From assembly GCF_001922345.1 (NCBI RefSeq), contig NZ_CP018811.1:3410001-3474000 (forward strand): 64,000 nucleotides of DNA. Reading direction: 5' to 3'. The position numbers and the translations under genes were made by a program. Each line of letters starts with the position of its first letter. The first letter of the stretch is position 1. This document shows, piece by piece, positions 9,571-18,045 of the stretch. This stretch comes from Paraburkholderia sp. SOS3. Lineage in GTDB: Bacteria; Pseudomonadota; Gammaproteobacteria; Burkholderiales; Burkholderiaceae. A model generated the notes under the pieces. That model ran no database searches. It worked only from the letters and a program-made list of their open reading frames with translations, and was not told the DNA's origin.

Positions 9571-10913
9571 TATGCCTTCGAGGATGATGCGGCGTAGGGC
9601 CCGGCACGACCTGTGCGGCCTGCGAGAGGATCGACCGCAGGACTAGCGGCAGGACTGGCAGCGGAGCCCGCGGGACCGTCGGAGCCGACCGCACCGGCGG
9701 ATGAACCGGCCGGATTCGCCGGATCGGCAGCGCTGGGCTCAGGAGTCGGCCCGGGGGTCGATGTGACGGTCGATGCGGGGGTCAACTTCTCGGGACCACC
9801 CGATCCGGATGAAGTGGCCAGATCCGCCGAAGCGCCGCCCGCTGCGGCCGCCGCCGTGCTGCTCGCGTCGCGCGCGGCTTGCGCCGTCTGCGTTGCCTGT
9901 TCGAGGGAACCCGCGTTCTCGTCCATCGCGCGCGCCAGACGGTCGAGCACGCCATTTTTGACGGCATCATACCCGCGTTTGATGGCCCATTCAAACGCGT
10001 ATGCGTCGGCTGAACCGTGGCTCTTGATCACGAGACTGCGCAGGCCGAGCAGCGCCGCGCCGTTGTATTGCCGATGATCGACGCGCTTCTTGAAACGCAG
10101 CAGCACCGGCAGCGCGAGCACCGCCATCACCTTCGTGAGCCACGAGCGGCCGAACTCTTCCTTGATGATGTCGGAGAGCATCTGCGCGAGGCCTTCCGAC
10201 GTCTTCAACGCAACGTTGCCGACAAAACCGTCGCAGACGATCACATCGGTCGTTCCCTTGTAGATGTCGTCGCCTTCGACGTTGCCGCGGAAATTCAGCG
10301 TGCTTGCGCGCAGCAGTTCGCCCGCACGCTTGATCGTCTCGTTGCCCTTGATCATCTCTTCGCCGATGTTCAGCAGACCGATGGTCGGACGCTCCTTGCC
10401 CTCGAGCGCCGACACGAGCGCGTGGCCCATCTCGGCGAACTGCAGCAGATGCTGCGGCTCGCAATCGACGTTCGCGCCAAGGTCCAGCATCATCGTATAG
10501 CCGGTCGGGTTCGGCAGCGCGAACGCGATCGCCGGGCGCTCGATGCCGGGCAGCGTTTTGAGCACGTAGCGGGAGACCGCCATCAGCGCGCCGGTGTTGC
10601 CGGCGGAAATGCAGGCCTGCGCGTCGCCATCCTTCACCCGGTTCAGTGCGACGCGCATCGACGAGTCTTTCTTCTTGCGCAGCGCAACCTCGACCGGATC
10701 GTCCATGGCGACGATCTCGCTCGCCGGCACGACCGTCAGCGCCGGCTCGTTCAATGCTTTCAGCTTCTTCAGTTGCGCGCGGATCGCGCTCTCGATGCCG
10801 ACCAGCATCAATTGCGCGTCGGGATGCGAGCGAACGAAGTTGACGGCAGCGGGGACGGTCACGGACGGGCCGTGGTCGCCTCCCATGCAATCGATCGTGA
10901 GTTTTACAGTCAT
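9570..10913 (-). CDS. plsX: phosphate acyltransferase PlsX with long Ala/Pro/Ser tail
   Basis: Makes acyl-phosphate from acyl-ACP for phosphatidic acid synthesis. The start [16 protein letters not shown] is at 10913. The family core ([19 protein letters not shown], then [23 protein letters not shown] and YNGAALLGL) runs to about residue 340. The family is normally about 340-370 residues long; this protein is 447. The extra roughly 100 residues are Ala/Ser/Gly/Pro-rich without hydrophobic segments ([26 protein letters not shown]). No frameshift is needed: the tail runs cleanly into the TAATG junction with fabH. The tail's role is unknown. Core call secure. Confidence 0.94.
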   Translation of the reverse strand: MTVKLTIDCMGGDHGPSVTVPAAVNFVRSHPDAQLMLVGIESAIRAQLKKLKALNEPALTVVPASEIVAMDDPVEVALRKKKDSSMRVALNRVKDGDAQACISAGNTGALMAVSRYVLKTLPGIERPAIAFALPNPTGYTMMLDLGANVDCEPQHLLQFAEMGHALVSALEGKERPTIGLLNIGEEMIKGNETIKRAGELLRASTLNFRGNVEGDDIYKGTTDVIVCDGFVGNVALKTSEGLAQMLSDIIKEEFGRSWLTKVMAVLALPVLLRFKKRVDHRQYNGAALLGLRSLVIKSHGSADAYAFEWAIKRGYDAVKNGVLDRLARAMDENAGSLEQATQTAQAARDASSTAAAAAGGASADLATSSGSGGPEKLTPASTVTSTPGPTPEPSAADPANPAGSSAGAVGSDGPAGSAASPAASPAVDPLAGRTGRAGPYAASSSKA

Positions 10914-10936
10914 CGAGTGCGACGAATTTCGGACAC

Positions 10937-10962
10937 AAAAAAGCGGCAAGTGAATGCCGCCT
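10937..10962 (-). terminator. intrinsic terminator/attenuator between rpmF and plsX
   Basis: On the minus strand a GGCGGCA/TGCCGC stem with a six-base loop is followed by six T residues. It ends about 24 bp before the plsX start codon, so it would stop or throttle transcripts coming from rpmF. Confidence 0.7.
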
Positions 10963-11133
10963 TTTCGATGTGCCGGGAAAATGTCAGGCGAGTGTCTGTC
11001 AAGCCGATACGAAACAGCCTGATCGTTGAATCCGCTGCAATGGCCGCAGCGCAAACCACAGCCGCGCAACCGGCAGCGACGGACCGATCGCCGCGCGCAA
11101 CGCCTATGAACGGGCGCAACACGCTCTCGCCGA

Positions 11134-11313
11134 TTAGTCGTTCTTCGTCTTGACGACTTTCTTGCCGCGGTAGTAGCCGTTCGGGCTGACGTGGTGACGC
11201 AGATGCACTTCACCCGTGCTCGGCTCGACTGCGAGCGGCGCCGTGTTGAGGAAATCGTGCGAACGGTGCATGCCACGCTTCGACGGCGACTTCTTGTTTT
11301 GTTGAACTGCCAT
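11134..11313 (-). CDS. rpmF: 50S ribosomal protein L32
   Basis: 59-residue ribosomal protein, start [20 protein letters not shown] at 11313, with the family pattern through [19 protein letters not shown]. The ribosome site AGGAGTTATC is good. An in-frame extension upstream to 11346 is not credible for L32. The order yceD-rpmF-plsX is the usual one in proteobacteria; here a terminator separates rpmF from plsX. Confidence 0.98.
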   Translation of the reverse strand: MAVQQNKKSPSKRGMHRSHDFLNTAPLAVEPSTGEVHLRHHVSPNGYYRGKKVVKTKND

Positions 11314-11336
11314 GATAACTCCTGAAAATTTTCCGA

Positions 11337-11342
11337 ATTCTA
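11337..11342 (-). promoter_or_regulatory. candidate extended -10 (TGTTAGAAT) for rpmF
   Basis: TAGAAT on the minus strand, preceded by TGT, as in an extended -10. It ends 23 bp before the rpmF start. The same hexamer recurs ahead of several other genes in the window. Confidence 0.4.
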
Positions 11343-11450
11343 ACACAGCGCGATGTCACGACCGCGACAGGCAGGCTTGCTAACCGGCCCACTTTGCAAC
11401 CCACCTCGCGGCCCACTTCCTGGCCGCCCCGCGCTACCCCTGCAACCTGC

Positions 11451-12143
11451 TCAGTGCTTGCCGCCCGAATTGCCCGGCCCGTCGTCGGATTCGTCATCTG
11501 ACTGAGCCGGACCCTTCGATTTCAGGCCTTGCAACACTGCAAACGGATTCGGCCGTTCCGGCTCGGCTCCGCCTTTTTCATCTGCTTCGTCGTGCTCGTC
11601 GCTACCTTCCGTACCGGCCGCGCCCGAGCTCAGACTCTCGTGCACTTCGGGGCAGACCTCGTGCTTCGGCACGAGCGGCAGCGACAACAACAGTTCTTCT
11701 TCGATCAATTCGACGAGACCGAACTGGCGCGAGCCCACGATCACATCGACTTCATCTTCATCGAGCGGAAACTCTTCGGCTTCCGCTTCAGTGCCGACGA
11801 TGCGATAAATCGCATCGACATTGAATGCCTGCTCGTACGGCGCAAGACAGCGCTGACATTCGAGCCACGCGCTCCCGTGAATCGCGAGCCGCAAATACGG
11901 CTGCGGTCCTTCGGTGCCGTCGTCCTGCAATTCCGGCTGCGTCGATCCTTCGGCTTGCCAGGTGAAAGCGGTATCGCGTTCGCCTGCTGGCGCGTCCGCC
12001 GGAACTTCGTTTAACATGCGCGGCAGTTGCGAAACGCGCACGACACCGGCCGCTTGCCGCCCACTGCGCGCAAACTCGAACAGGTCGAGTTGCCGTGGAT
12101 CGACGGTGGCAGGCGTACCTTTGTGCTGAGTCGAATGCGTCAT
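11451..12143 (-). CDS. yceD: YceD family protein (DUF177), 23S rRNA accumulation
   Basis: 230-residue acidic protein of the YceD/DUF177 family, whose members are tied to 23S rRNA accumulation and sit next to rpmF. The visible family core is the LECQRCLAPYEQAFNVDA segment with its CxxC, followed by DEVDVIVGSRQFGLVELIEEELLLSLPLVP. The C-terminal 60 residues are highly charged and low in complexity (EGSDEHDEADEKG, SDDESDDGPGNSGGKH). It is first in the minus-strand run towards rpmF, divergent from maf. Confidence 0.9.
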   Translation of the reverse strand: MTHSTQHKGTPATVDPRQLDLFEFARSGRQAAGVVRVSQLPRMLNEVPADAPAGERDTAFTWQAEGSTQPELQDDGTEGPQPYLRLAIHGSAWLECQRCLAPYEQAFNVDAIYRIVGTEAEAEEFPLDEDEVDVIVGSRQFGLVELIEEELLLSLPLVPKHEVCPEVHESLSSGAAGTEGSDEHDEADEKGGAEPERPNPFAVLQGLKSKGPAQSDDESDDGPGNSGGKH

Positions 12144-12500
12144 GTGCGTCCCCTGCTGTCTGCATTTTCCAGCTCATTTTCCAGAGCTATCGCCGCCCGC
12201 CCGCTTCGCCTTTTACCTGCGCTGCGAGGTGCTTGCGAGCATCTGGCAGGGCGTGCAGCAAACCCGGCAGCAAACCCCGCAGGCCTTGCCGCAAAAGGCT
12301 TCCGCAAAACTCCCGCCGCGAAGGATTCAGCGAAAAATCGAGAAACCCGGAGCAGAAACTCAGAGATCACGCAGCGCTTTTCGCAGGATCATCGCCCGGA
12401 AAAGCCCAAAACTATATCCGTTTTGTCTTTTCGAGTCAAACACTTAAGCCGCGCTTTGCGGCGTCGCACGCGGACCACCTTTCATAACCCGTTCTTCACC
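12144..12500. other. divergent intergenic region yceD/maf
   Basis: 357 bp without a recognised gene. It must hold the divergent promoters of yceD and maf. The stretch near 12405-12445 is AT-richer than its surroundings and is the likeliest maf promoter area, but no confident -35/-10 pair was found. A string of gcaaa-type repeats lies at 12255-12315. Confidence 0.5.
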
Positions 12501-13130
12501 ATGCCGGAACCGCTCAAAAGCCCGTCCCAACGCCCGCCCCGCCTGATTCTCGCGTCGAGTTCGCGCTACCGCCGCGAGTTGCTCGAACGCCTGCGCATCC
12601 CGTTCGATGTCGCCGTGCCGGACCTCGACGAGACACCGCATGCCGGCGAAAGCCCGCAAGCGACCGCGCTGCGCCTTGCCGAGGCGAAAGCGCGTGCGGT
12701 CGCGGCAAGCCTCGCCGCCCGCGACGAAGCGCTCATCATCGGCTCCGACCAGGTCGCCACATTCGACGACCTGCAGATCGGCAAGCCCGGCACTCACGAA
12801 AAAGCGCTCGCGCAGTTGCAGGCAATGCGTGGCCGCGACGTGCTGTTCCACAGCGCGCTATGTCTCTTCGACAGCCGCTCGGATCGGGCACAACGCATCG
12901 ATGTCGTGACGCGCGTGCGCTTCCGGAAGCTTCCCGACGCTGCGCTCGACGCGTATCTGAGAGCCGAAACGCCGTACGACGTCGCCGGCAGCGCGAAGGC
13001 CGAAGGGCTCGGCATCACGCTCATCGAGGCCATCGAATCGGACGACCCGACCGCGCTGATCGGCCTGCCGCTGATCGCGTTGTCGGGCATGCTGCTCGCC
13101 GCGGGCTATCCGCTCTGGGGAATGCAATGA
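12501..13130 (+). CDS. Maf family nucleotide pyrophosphatase (YceF-like)
   Basis: House-cleaning nucleoside triphosphate pyrophosphatase of the Maf family, probably the YceF (m7GTP) branch. 209 residues from MPEPLKSPSQRPP. The Maf signature SSSRYRRELLERL lies at about 18-30, with LDETPHAGESP, IIGSDQVATFD and the C-terminal AGSAKAEGLGITLIEAIESDDPTALIGLPL. The stop overlaps the next start (ATGA), so it is coupled to the downstream methyltransferase. Divergent from yceD. The start was chosen where homology begins; the upstream open frame has no Maf character. Confidence 0.92.
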   Translation: MPEPLKSPSQRPPRLILASSSRYRRELLERLRIPFDVAVPDLDETPHAGESPQATALRLAEAKARAVAASLAARDEALIIGSDQVATFDDLQIGKPGTHEKALAQLQAMRGRDVLFHSALCLFDSRSDRAQRIDVVTRVRFRKLPDAALDAYLRAETPYDVAGSAKAEGLGITLIEAIESDDPTALIGLPLIALSGMLLAAGYPLWGMQ

Positions 13131-13846
13131 CCGGCGTGCTGTATCTGATCCCGAACACGCTCGGCGACGGCGACGCGAGTGCGCTCGACGCCGTGCTTCC
13201 CGCGCCGGTTCGCGCGCGCGCCGCGACACTTGGCTATTACATCGGCGAAAACGCAAAGACCACGCGCGCATTCCTGAAGAAGGTCGGCACCGGGCGGCCG
13301 ATCCAGGAAATCGAGATCCGCGAACTCAACGTGAACACGCCCGCCGGTGAAATCGACCGGCTGCTCGCGCCGATTCTCGCCGGAACCGACGCGGGGCTCG
13401 TATCGGAAGCCGGCTGCCCCGCCGTCGCCGATCCGGGCGCGCTGCTCGTGCGGCGCGCGCATGAGCGCGGCGTCAAGGTCGTGCCGCTCGTCGGCCCGAG
13501 TTCGATTCTGCTGGCGTTGATGGCGTCGGGCCTGAACGGCCAGAGCTTCGCCTTTCACGGCTATTTGCCCGTCGATGCGGGCGAGCGCGCAAAGCGCTTG
13601 CGCGAACTCGAACAGCAGTCGCGCAAGGCGAAACAGACGCAAATCTTCATCGAAACGCCGTATCGCAATCGCGCTCTGCTCGACACGCTGATCGCATCGT
13701 GCGCGCCGTCGACGCTTGTCTGTGTCGCGGCCGATCTGACGCTCGCGAGTGAAACGATCGTGAGCCGCGCGGTCAGTGACTGGAAGAGGAAGCCGGCGCC
13801 CGACTTGCACAAGCGGCCGGCGATTTTTCTGCTGCTGGCGGTTTAG
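13127..13846 (+). CDS. SAM-dependent methyltransferase, RsmI/tetrapyrrole-methylase family
   Basis: 239 residues from MTGVLYLIPNTLGD. Family features are AGTDAGLVSEAGCPAVADPGALLVRRAHE, the PLVGPSSILLALMASGL segment that binds SAM in RsmI-like enzymes, and FIETPYRNRALLDTL. It resembles the short RsmI-like proteins found beside Maf rather than full RsmI, so an rRNA substrate is not certain. It overlaps maf by four bases. It ends at KRPAIFLLLAV, followed by 125 bp without a gene before the convergent peptidase. Confidence 0.88.
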   Translation: MTGVLYLIPNTLGDGDASALDAVLPAPVRARAATLGYYIGENAKTTRAFLKKVGTGRPIQEIEIRELNVNTPAGEIDRLLAPILAGTDAGLVSEAGCPAVADPGALLVRRAHERGVKVVPLVGPSSILLALMASGLNGQSFAFHGYLPVDAGERAKRLRELEQQSRKAKQTQIFIETPYRNRALLDTLIASCAPSTLVCVAADLTLASETIVSRAVSDWKRKPAPDLHKRPAIFLLLAV

Positions 13847-13971
13847 ATCGCGAGGGCGGCAGCGGGAGCCGTGACGCCATCCGGTATCACGCCTCCTCGC
13901 GCCACCTAGGCCACCTCGCGCCGCCGACGCGCCACGTCGAGCCGCCCGACGCGCGCGTCACCGCCCGCGCG

Positions 13972-14979
13972 TTACCGCAAATTGAGCTTTCCGCCGGCAA
14001 TCATCGCGTGAATCGCCGCGCTGCCGACCGCCGCACCGAACTTGCGCGCCACGCGGTCGGTGATGCTTTCCTTTACCGTGTAGTCGACCACATCCGGCGC
14101 CTTGATGATTTCGCGCGCGACATAGTCGGTGTCGCCGAAGCCGTCCGCAAGCCCTAGTTCGACGCTCTTCTCGCCGGTCCAGAACAGGCCCGAGAAGATG
14201 TCCGGCGTCTCGTGCAGCCGCTTGCCGCGGCCCTGGCGCACCGCGTCGATGAATTGCGTATGAATCTGGTCGAGCATCTGCTGCGCGTGTGCGTCCATCT
14301 TCGGCGTGTCGGGCGAGAACGGGTCGAAGAAGCCCTTGTTTTCGCCGGACGTATGCAGCCGCCGCTGGATGCCGAGCTTGTCCATCAGGCCGGTAAAGCC
14401 GAAGCCGTCCATCAGCACGCCGATCGAGCCGACGATGCTCGCCTTGTCGACATAGATCCTGTCCGCCGCGGCAGCCACATAGTAGCCACCCGACGCGCAC
14501 ATATCGCCGACCACGACATAAAGCGGAATCGACGGATGCTTGCTGCGCAGCCGCCGGATCTCGCTATAGATAATGCCCGCCTGCACCGGGCTGCCGCCCG
14601 GGCTGTTGCAATGCAGGACCACACCGGCGGTGCCGGCGTCGTCGAATGCATCGTCGAGCGCAGAGTTGATGTCGTCCGCGTTCGCATTGGTATCCGACGA
14701 AATCTCGCCGTCGAGCGAAACGAGCGCCGTATGACGGCCCGTCGCCGCGACATGGTCGCCCGTCAGATCGAACGCGCCCCAGCCGATCACGACGAGAATC
14801 GCGAGAAACACGAAGCGGAAGAAGATGCGCCAGCGCCGCGCGGCACGCTGCTCGGCAATCGCGGCGAGCGCGATGCGTTCGAGCGCGGCGCGTTCCCAGC
14901 CGGGCTCGTGGCCGGCTGCGGACTTTTGTGCAGCCGCTTTGGCCGCTTCGTGAGAATCGGGAGTGAGATTGTCAGACAT
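13972..14979 (-). CDS. S49 family signal peptide peptidase (SppA-like)
   Basis: Membrane-anchored serine protease of the short SppA type, 335 residues. After a cytoplasmic N-terminus of about 50 residues there is one membrane helix (FFRFVFLAILVVIGWGAFDL). The protease domain follows with the Ser motif DMCASGGYYVAAAADRIYVD and the SIVGSIGVLM region that holds the lysine of the dyad in this family. The HCNSPGGSPVQAG strand is also typical. It acts at the outer face of the inner membrane on cleaved signal peptides. Followed by the Rieske protein on the same strand in reverse order, with a 103-bp gap. Confidence 0.92.
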   Translation of the reverse strand: MSDNLTPDSHEAAKAAAQKSAAGHEPGWERAALERIALAAIAEQRAARRWRIFFRFVFLAILVVIGWGAFDLTGDHVAATGRHTALVSLDGEISSDTNANADDINSALDDAFDDAGTAGVVLHCNSPGGSPVQAGIIYSEIRRLRSKHPSIPLYVVVGDMCASGGYYVAAAADRIYVDKASIVGSIGVLMDGFGFTGLMDKLGIQRRLHTSGENKGFFDPFSPDTPKMDAHAQQMLDQIHTQFIDAVRQGRGKRLHETPDIFSGLFWTGEKSVELGLADGFGDTDYVAREIIKAPDVVDYTVKESITDRVARKFGAAVGSAAIHAMIAGGKLNLR

Positions 14980-15082
14980 GCGTTGCCGCCTGCATCGATT
15001 GGATTGTTGTTACGGGAATTGAACGCGATGATCGGGGTGCTTCGGGTTCGGCGCTCAGCGGATCGGACGCAGCGGCCCAGAC

Positions 15083-15490
15083 TCAGCGGCCCGAACCCAG
15101 CGGCCGAAGCTCGTCATCCGGTAGCCAGAACACCGCGCGCCCTTCGGGCGTTTCGCGCTCTTCGACGCGCACCGGACGCAACCGCCCGCCACGGCATGGA
15201 CCGCCGACGCATTTCCCCGTATCGGGCGCGTAAATCGCGCCGTGCGTCGAGCATATCAAGTATAAACCCGACGATTCGAAGAACTGACCTTCGACCCAGT
15301 CGAGCTCCATCGGCACATGCGCGCAGCGGTTCAGGTAGCCGTATGCGGTGCCATCGTAGCGCACGAAGAATACAACGACGTTACCGTCGCCACAGGTCGC
15401 GTCGCGCCGCACGCCGGCGCCGCCGTCGACGAGGTCGTCGGATGCGCACACGCGCACGGGATCGGGCGATGCGGCGTTTTCGCTCATCAT
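15083..15490 (-). CDS. Rieske [2Fe-2S] domain protein
   Basis: Small soluble protein of 135 residues with one Rieske centre: ligands CAH in NRCAHVPMELDW and CSTH in LICSTHGAIYAPDTGKCVGGPC. It resembles stand-alone ferredoxin components of the naphthalene dioxygenase type, but no oxygenase is nearby, so the partner is unknown. The start overlaps the stop of the HAD phosphatase (ATGATGA), pointing to coupled translation. Confidence 0.9.
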   Translation of the reverse strand: MMSENAASPDPVRVCASDDLVDGGAGVRRDATCGDGNVVVFFVRYDGTAYGYLNRCAHVPMELDWVEGQFFESSGLYLICSTHGAIYAPDTGKCVGGPCRGGRLRPVRVEERETPEGRAVFWLPDDELRPLGSGR

Positions 15491-16146
15491 GCGTGCTCGC
15501 GCAACCAGTCGGACAGCGAGCCGATGCTTTCGGCGATGTACTTCGGTCCGAAAGCCGATAGCGAGTCGGCCGGATGCGCGCCGTAAGCGACGCCGATGCC
15601 GGCAACGCCCGCGTTCGCCGCCATTTGCAGATCGTGCGTCGTGTCGCCGATCATCACGGTGCGCGCCGGGTCCTGCCCGAGTTCGCGCGTCAACTCGTGC
15701 AGCATCGCCGGGTGCGGCTTCGAGAAGGTTTCGTCGGCGCAGCGCGTGCCGTCGAACAGGCTCGTCAGACGCACCTGATCGAGCGCGCGGTTCAGACCGA
15801 CGCGGCTCTTGCCGGTTGCGATCGCCAGCAGGTAACCGGTTTCTCGCAGTTCGGCCAGCAATTCACGCGCGCCGGCAAAGAGCTCGGTGGTCGGATCTTT
15901 CACGAGGAAATGGAAGCGATAGCGCTCCGCAAGCCGCGGATAGTCGGCCGGGTCCAGCGTCGGCGCGGCGATTTGCAGCGCATCGCGCAGGCCGAGGCCG
16001 ATCACATAGCTCGCCGCCTCGGTCGCCGGCACCGGCAACCCCAGATCGCGGCACGCGGCCTGAATGCTGCGCGCAATATGCGCGGTCGAATCCATCAGCG
16101 TGCCGTCCCAGTCGAAGACGATCAGATCAAATTGCTGTCGAGCCAT
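15487..16146 (-). CDS. HAD-superfamily hydrolase (phosphoglycolate phosphatase-like)
   Basis: 219-residue HAD phosphatase. Motif I is DWDGTLMDS (nucleophile Asp at about 11), motif II IATGKSR, and the motif III/IV region KPHPAMLHE with VMIGDTTHDLQMAANAGV. The helical cap is of the Gph type. The substrate is not defined by sequence. The start lies within the last codons of rluC (20-bp overlap) and the end overlaps the Rieske gene, so rluC-HAD-Rieske form one operon. Confidence 0.92.
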   Translation of the reverse strand: MARQQFDLIVFDWDGTLMDSTAHIARSIQAACRDLGLPVPATEAASYVIGLGLRDALQIAAPTLDPADYPRLAERYRFHFLVKDPTTELFAGARELLAELRETGYLLAIATGKSRVGLNRALDQVRLTSLFDGTRCADETFSKPHPAMLHELTRELGQDPARTVMIGDTTHDLQMAANAGVAGIGVAYGAHPADSLSAFGPKYIAESIGSLSDWLREHA

Positions 16147-17206
16147 GCGTGTGCGTCTCGTTATCGGAGGAAATAAGGGTAGAAATGCTCGATGAAGTAC
16201 CGGAGGGATTTTGCCCGTTCAGCTCGGCAAGCTGTGAAATAAAGCGTCGGCATTCGTCCGGCAGCAGCGCCTCGAACTGCAGCGTGTCGCCGGTCGCCGG
16301 ATGGGTGATCTTGAGCCGGTACGCGTGCAAAAACATGCGTTTCAGCCCCGGCACGGCGTTCGCACGCGCGAGCGCCTTGTTTAGCGCGAAGTCGCCGTAC
16401 TTCGCGTCGCCGACGATCGGCAACCCCAGGTGAGCCAGATGGACGCGTATCTGATGCGTGCGCCCCGTTTTCAGCTCCGCTTCGAGAAGTACGTATTCGG
16501 GCCAGCGATCGACGAGATTGAACACCGTATGCGACGGCAATCCGTCCGGCTGCACGCGCACGCGACGCTCGCCGTCAGGCAGCAGGTATTTGTGCAGCGG
16601 CTCCTTGACCGCGCGGCGGCGGCCCCAGTCGCTCGCCCATGCGCCGTGCGCGCATGCGTAATAGCGCTTGTCGACGCGGTTCTCGCGAATCTGCTCGTGC
16701 AGATCGACGAGCGCCGCGCGCTTTTTCGCGAGCATCAGCACGCCCGACGTTTCGCGGTCGAGCCTGTGTACCAGTTCGAGGAACTTCGCCTGCGGCCGCG
16801 CCGCGCGCAGTTGCTCGATCACGCCGAACGCAACGCCGCTGCCGCCGTGCACGGCGACGCCGGCCGGCTTGTCGATCACGAGCAGGTGGTCGTCTTCGAA
16901 CAGGATCGTGAAATGGGCGGAAGGCGGCGGCAGCGGCGCCGCCTGCGCCGCGCCGTGCGCAATGCGAATCGGCGGCACGCGGACCAGGTCGCCGTACGCA
17001 AGCCTGTATTGCGCATCGACGCGCCCCTTGTTGACGCGCACTTCCCCGCTGCGCAGGATGCGATAAATATGGCTCTTTGGCACACCTTTACAGATGCGCA
17101 ACAAAAAATTATCGATCCGCTGACCTGCCGCGCTGTCGTCGATTTCGATCATCGACACCTGATCACCTGCGACCGGTTTCTGCGAATTTTTGCCTAACTC
17201 TTTCAT
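16127..17206 (-). CDS. rluC: 23S rRNA pseudouridine synthase RluC
   Basis: Makes pseudouridine in 23S rRNA. 359 residues from MKELGKNSQK. An S4 RNA-binding domain (about 28-80, QRIDNFLLRICKGVPKSHIY) is followed by the RluA-type catalytic domain with Asp150 in VHRLDRETSG. Downstream motifs LKTGRTHQIRVHLAHLG and VGDAKYG are intact. The start at 17206 sits where the S4 homology begins; the upstream frame is not protein-like. Divergent from rne, a pairing common in proteobacteria. Confidence 0.94.
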   Translation of the reverse strand: MKELGKNSQKPVAGDQVSMIEIDDSAAGQRIDNFLLRICKGVPKSHIYRILRSGEVRVNKGRVDAQYRLAYGDLVRVPPIRIAHGAAQAAPLPPPSAHFTILFEDDHLLVIDKPAGVAVHGGSGVAFGVIEQLRAARPQAKFLELVHRLDRETSGVLMLAKKRAALVDLHEQIRENRVDKRYYACAHGAWASDWGRRRAVKEPLHKYLLPDGERRVRVQPDGLPSHTVFNLVDRWPEYVLLEAELKTGRTHQIRVHLAHLGLPIVGDAKYGDFALNKALARANAVPGLKRMFLHAYRLKITHPATGDTLQFEALLPDECRRFISQLAELNGQNPSGTSSSISTLISSDNETHTHGSTAI

Positions 17207-18045
17207 TCTGAATATAATTTGCCCAGCAGTCTGCGGCGGGAGCGGGTTCGGCCAGCGCCATGGAACCGACGCCGGTAGCCCGAAAGCGGTCCCAATGAGG
17301 TTCAAATGCGGTTAAAGCGCAGTCGGACCCCAGTCGAATCGCAGCCAAACCGCGGGCGGATTGCACAGGTGCAGGTGTTAAACCAACATTTTACTTGCGC
17401 CAGGGGCGCGTTGCTCACCCCAAAACGAGATGCAACAAGTTGCACGCACGGAAGCCGTGCCCGGCAGGGACAGCGCCCAGAGGCGCGTTCGGTCGAAACG
17501 GCTCCGACGGTAACGGAACTTTGGTCAAAAAGAATTTGACGGGCGCGCTTCGATGCGAGGCGCGCCGGTGGCGAAAATACGGCGAGCGCCCATGGCGTCC
17601 TGCGAGGAAATGCAGGACTTGGCGACGTCAAAAATCAGGCGAGACAGCTTAGAGCGGGACATCGCGGTGCACAGCGAATCCCATGCGTTAGACCGCAGCC
17701 TTCGCCCGTCCGGTTCAGCGCCCAGTTGGCGCGTCGGCGGGAATGGATGAAGGCACAGGCAGACGGTCGGCCGGGCTCTGGCGTGTCGCGCCGTTATTTG
17801 AAGCCGTGTTCGCATGTGCCCTGCGGCAGTCGTCCTCGTCCTTTCTTGCGGACGGCGCCCTCTTAAGGCAATTCTCCCGCCACTTTTCCTGCTCCAGCGT
17901 GCTTGTGAAAACACAATAAGGCGCGGCGTGCCGCTGCCTGTCATCCGGCGACGGGTCCGCAACTGGCTGCAACAGGTTGCAACCCGGGTTGCACCTCGCA
18001 GTTCGTCGGATGCCGGGCCGCGCAAAGCCGCTCTGGAGCCGTTCA
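17207..18045. other. long divergent intergenic region rluC/rne, likely rne 5' leader
   Basis: 839 bp with no convincing gene; short open frames here lack codon structure and ribosome sites. Long leaders are known for rne because RNase E controls its own mRNA through the 5' untranslated region. The region holds TGCAAC-type inverted repeats at 17431-17444, 17968-17981 and 17978-17993. AT-rich pockets at 17375-17395 and 17195-17220 are possible promoter areas for the two genes. Confidence 0.6.
17968..17993. repeat. overlapping TGCAAC inverted repeats in rne leader
   Basis: TGCAAC-AG-GTTGCA (17968-17981) overlaps the 16-bp perfect palindrome TGCAACCCGGGTTGCA (17978-17993). The central GTTGCA arm is shared, so in RNA only one of the two hairpins can form at a time. 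A third copy, TGCAAC-AA-GTTGCA, is at 17431-17444. The block ends 52 bp before the rne start codon. Confidence 0.65.

Noticed and set aside
17553..17750. 65-codon plus-strand frame in the rne leader
   Set aside because: No ribosome site and mixed codon use; treated as leader DNA.
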